DNA from: Alphaproteobacteria bacterium
GTDB taxonomy: Bacteria > Pseudomonadota > Alphaproteobacteria > ATCC43930 > CGMCC-115725
DNA: 5,925 nucleotides
Reading direction: 5' to 3'
Assembly: GCA_030039975.1 (NCBI GenBank)
Contig: JASHUO010000661.1
Span: forward strand, 1-5,925
The notes beneath the pieces were generated by a model. The model was given only the letters and a program-made list of their open reading frames with translations. It was not told the origin of the DNA and made no database searches. Made by a program: the position numbers and the translations under genes. Below are positions 5,408 through 5,925 of the stretch, in pieces. The stretch's first letter is position 1; every line of letters starts with the position of its first letter.

Positions 5408-5925
5408 CTAGCCCTCGAATTCGAGGATGTAGAGGCCGGCGTTGTTGTCGGTGAGATACATCAATCCCGCAGCGTCGACGAAGCAATCAGCGGATTGAAT
5501 GACCTTCGGCCGGTTCGGGCGCGGATCGAACATGCGCTCGGGATCCGGCGGCACGAAATAGGCGGCCTCGCGCGGCTGAAACGGGTTCTCGATGTCGAAC
5601 ACGCGCACGCCCGCATTGTGGTATGTGGCAAAGACGTAGCGCGAGCTCTGGAAGGCGCCCGGACGGTTCTCCCAGAGATTATGCGGACCGAAATGGCCGC
5701 CTTTCCGGCAGTAATCTGCTTCGGACGGGACCGGCATGGTGGCGAAGCTCACGGGATTGCCGGGCACGCGCACGTCGAAAATCCAGGTGTGGCGCAGGCC
5801 GAGGCTGCAATCGGCGAAATTGGCCTCGTCGGCGAGCACCAGGAGATTGCGATCGGGCAGCGGCAGCGGCGAGTGCGTGCCGCCGCCGAACGGCGGATCA
5901 AGGTTGCGATGGGCGAGTAATCTCG
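5408..5925 (-). CDS. LVIVD-repeat protein, C-terminal part (N-terminus outside window)
   Basis: The frame is open from the right edge to the TAG at 5408, giving the last 171 or so residues. An in-frame GTG at 5839 is internal, since coding-like sequence (RNLDPPFGGGTHSPLPLP...) continues upstream of it to the edge. The protein shows repeated beta-strand units typical of LVIVD-repeat, propeller-like proteins: HTWIFDVR...NPVSF, then YVFATYHNAGVRVFDIENP..P, and a final DCFVDAAGLMYLTDNNAGLYILE. Between them is GGHFGPHNLWENRPG, with His residues that could bind a metal or substrate (inference). Such proteins are often secreted; whether this one has a signal peptide cannot be seen. Enzymatic role is unknown. 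An alternative description would be a selenium-binding-protein-like or YncE-like propeller. It is the upstream neighbour of the AsmA gene, in the same direction. Confidence 0.85.
   Translation of the reverse strand, partial: RLLAHRNLDPPFGGGTHSPLPLPDRNLLVLADEANFADCSLGLRHTWIFDVRVPGNPVSFATMPVPSEADYCRKGGHFGPHNLWENRPGAFQSSRYVFATYHNAGVRVFDIENPFQPREAAYFVPPDPERMFDPRPNRPKVIQSADCFVDAAGLMYLTDNNAGLYILEFEG

Noticed and set aside
5195..5920. 241-codon plus-strand frame opposite the LVIVD-repeat gene
   Set aside because: Antisense shadow; the opposite strand has clear LVIVD-type repeats.

Overview
The window looks like ordinary chromosome of a GC-rich alphaproteobacterium, most likely Hyphomicrobiales (Bradyrhizobium/Rhodopseudomonas/Xanthobacteraceae-like). 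This rests on the gene types (PAS_5-type protein, PRC-barrel protein, AsmA, small 'ESFPASD' protein), the strong GC bias that leaves long antisense frames open, and a GTCCCCGC-TTTC-GCGGGGAC hairpin of the kind I recall as an abundant dispersed repeat in Bradyrhizobium. Genus is inference.

Layout: 1-274 has no convincing gene but holds an 18-bp perfect palindrome and the REP-like hairpin. 275-745 (+) encodes a single-domain PAS_5-type protein. It converges on 896-1393 (-), a secreted PRC-barrel protein, with a strong GC hairpin (851-888) between them that best serves as the PRC gene's terminator. From the divergent intergenic region (1394-1629) a 60-aa protein with an ALEESFPASD motif is read rightward (1630-1812). 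After a 363-base gap comes an MgtC/SapB-family membrane protein (+, start set at 2176, not the far-upstream TTG at 2038). On the minus strand follow an 81-aa lipoprotein (2942-3187), a 670-aa AsmA-family protein (3307-5319), and the C-terminal part of an LVIVD-repeat, propeller-like protein (5408 to the right edge, N-terminus outside).

The most interesting signal is regulatory. The 60-aa gene and the MgtC gene each have a GGAAC-N16/17-GGTT element about 40 nt upstream of the start codon. This is one base from the alphaproteobacterial general-stress sigma factor (EcfG/SigT) consensus GGAAC-N16/17-CGTT. A weaker variant precedes the lipoprotein. If real, these envelope and small-protein genes form a small general-stress cluster. 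The AsmA, lipoprotein and PRC products are all predicted to act in the envelope or periplasm.

I found no CRISPR array, mobile element, toxin-antitoxin pair, defence system, tRNA or rRNA. I do not see an undescribed multi-gene system here; the useful leads are the promoter pair, the unassigned small proteins and the intergenic inverted repeats.
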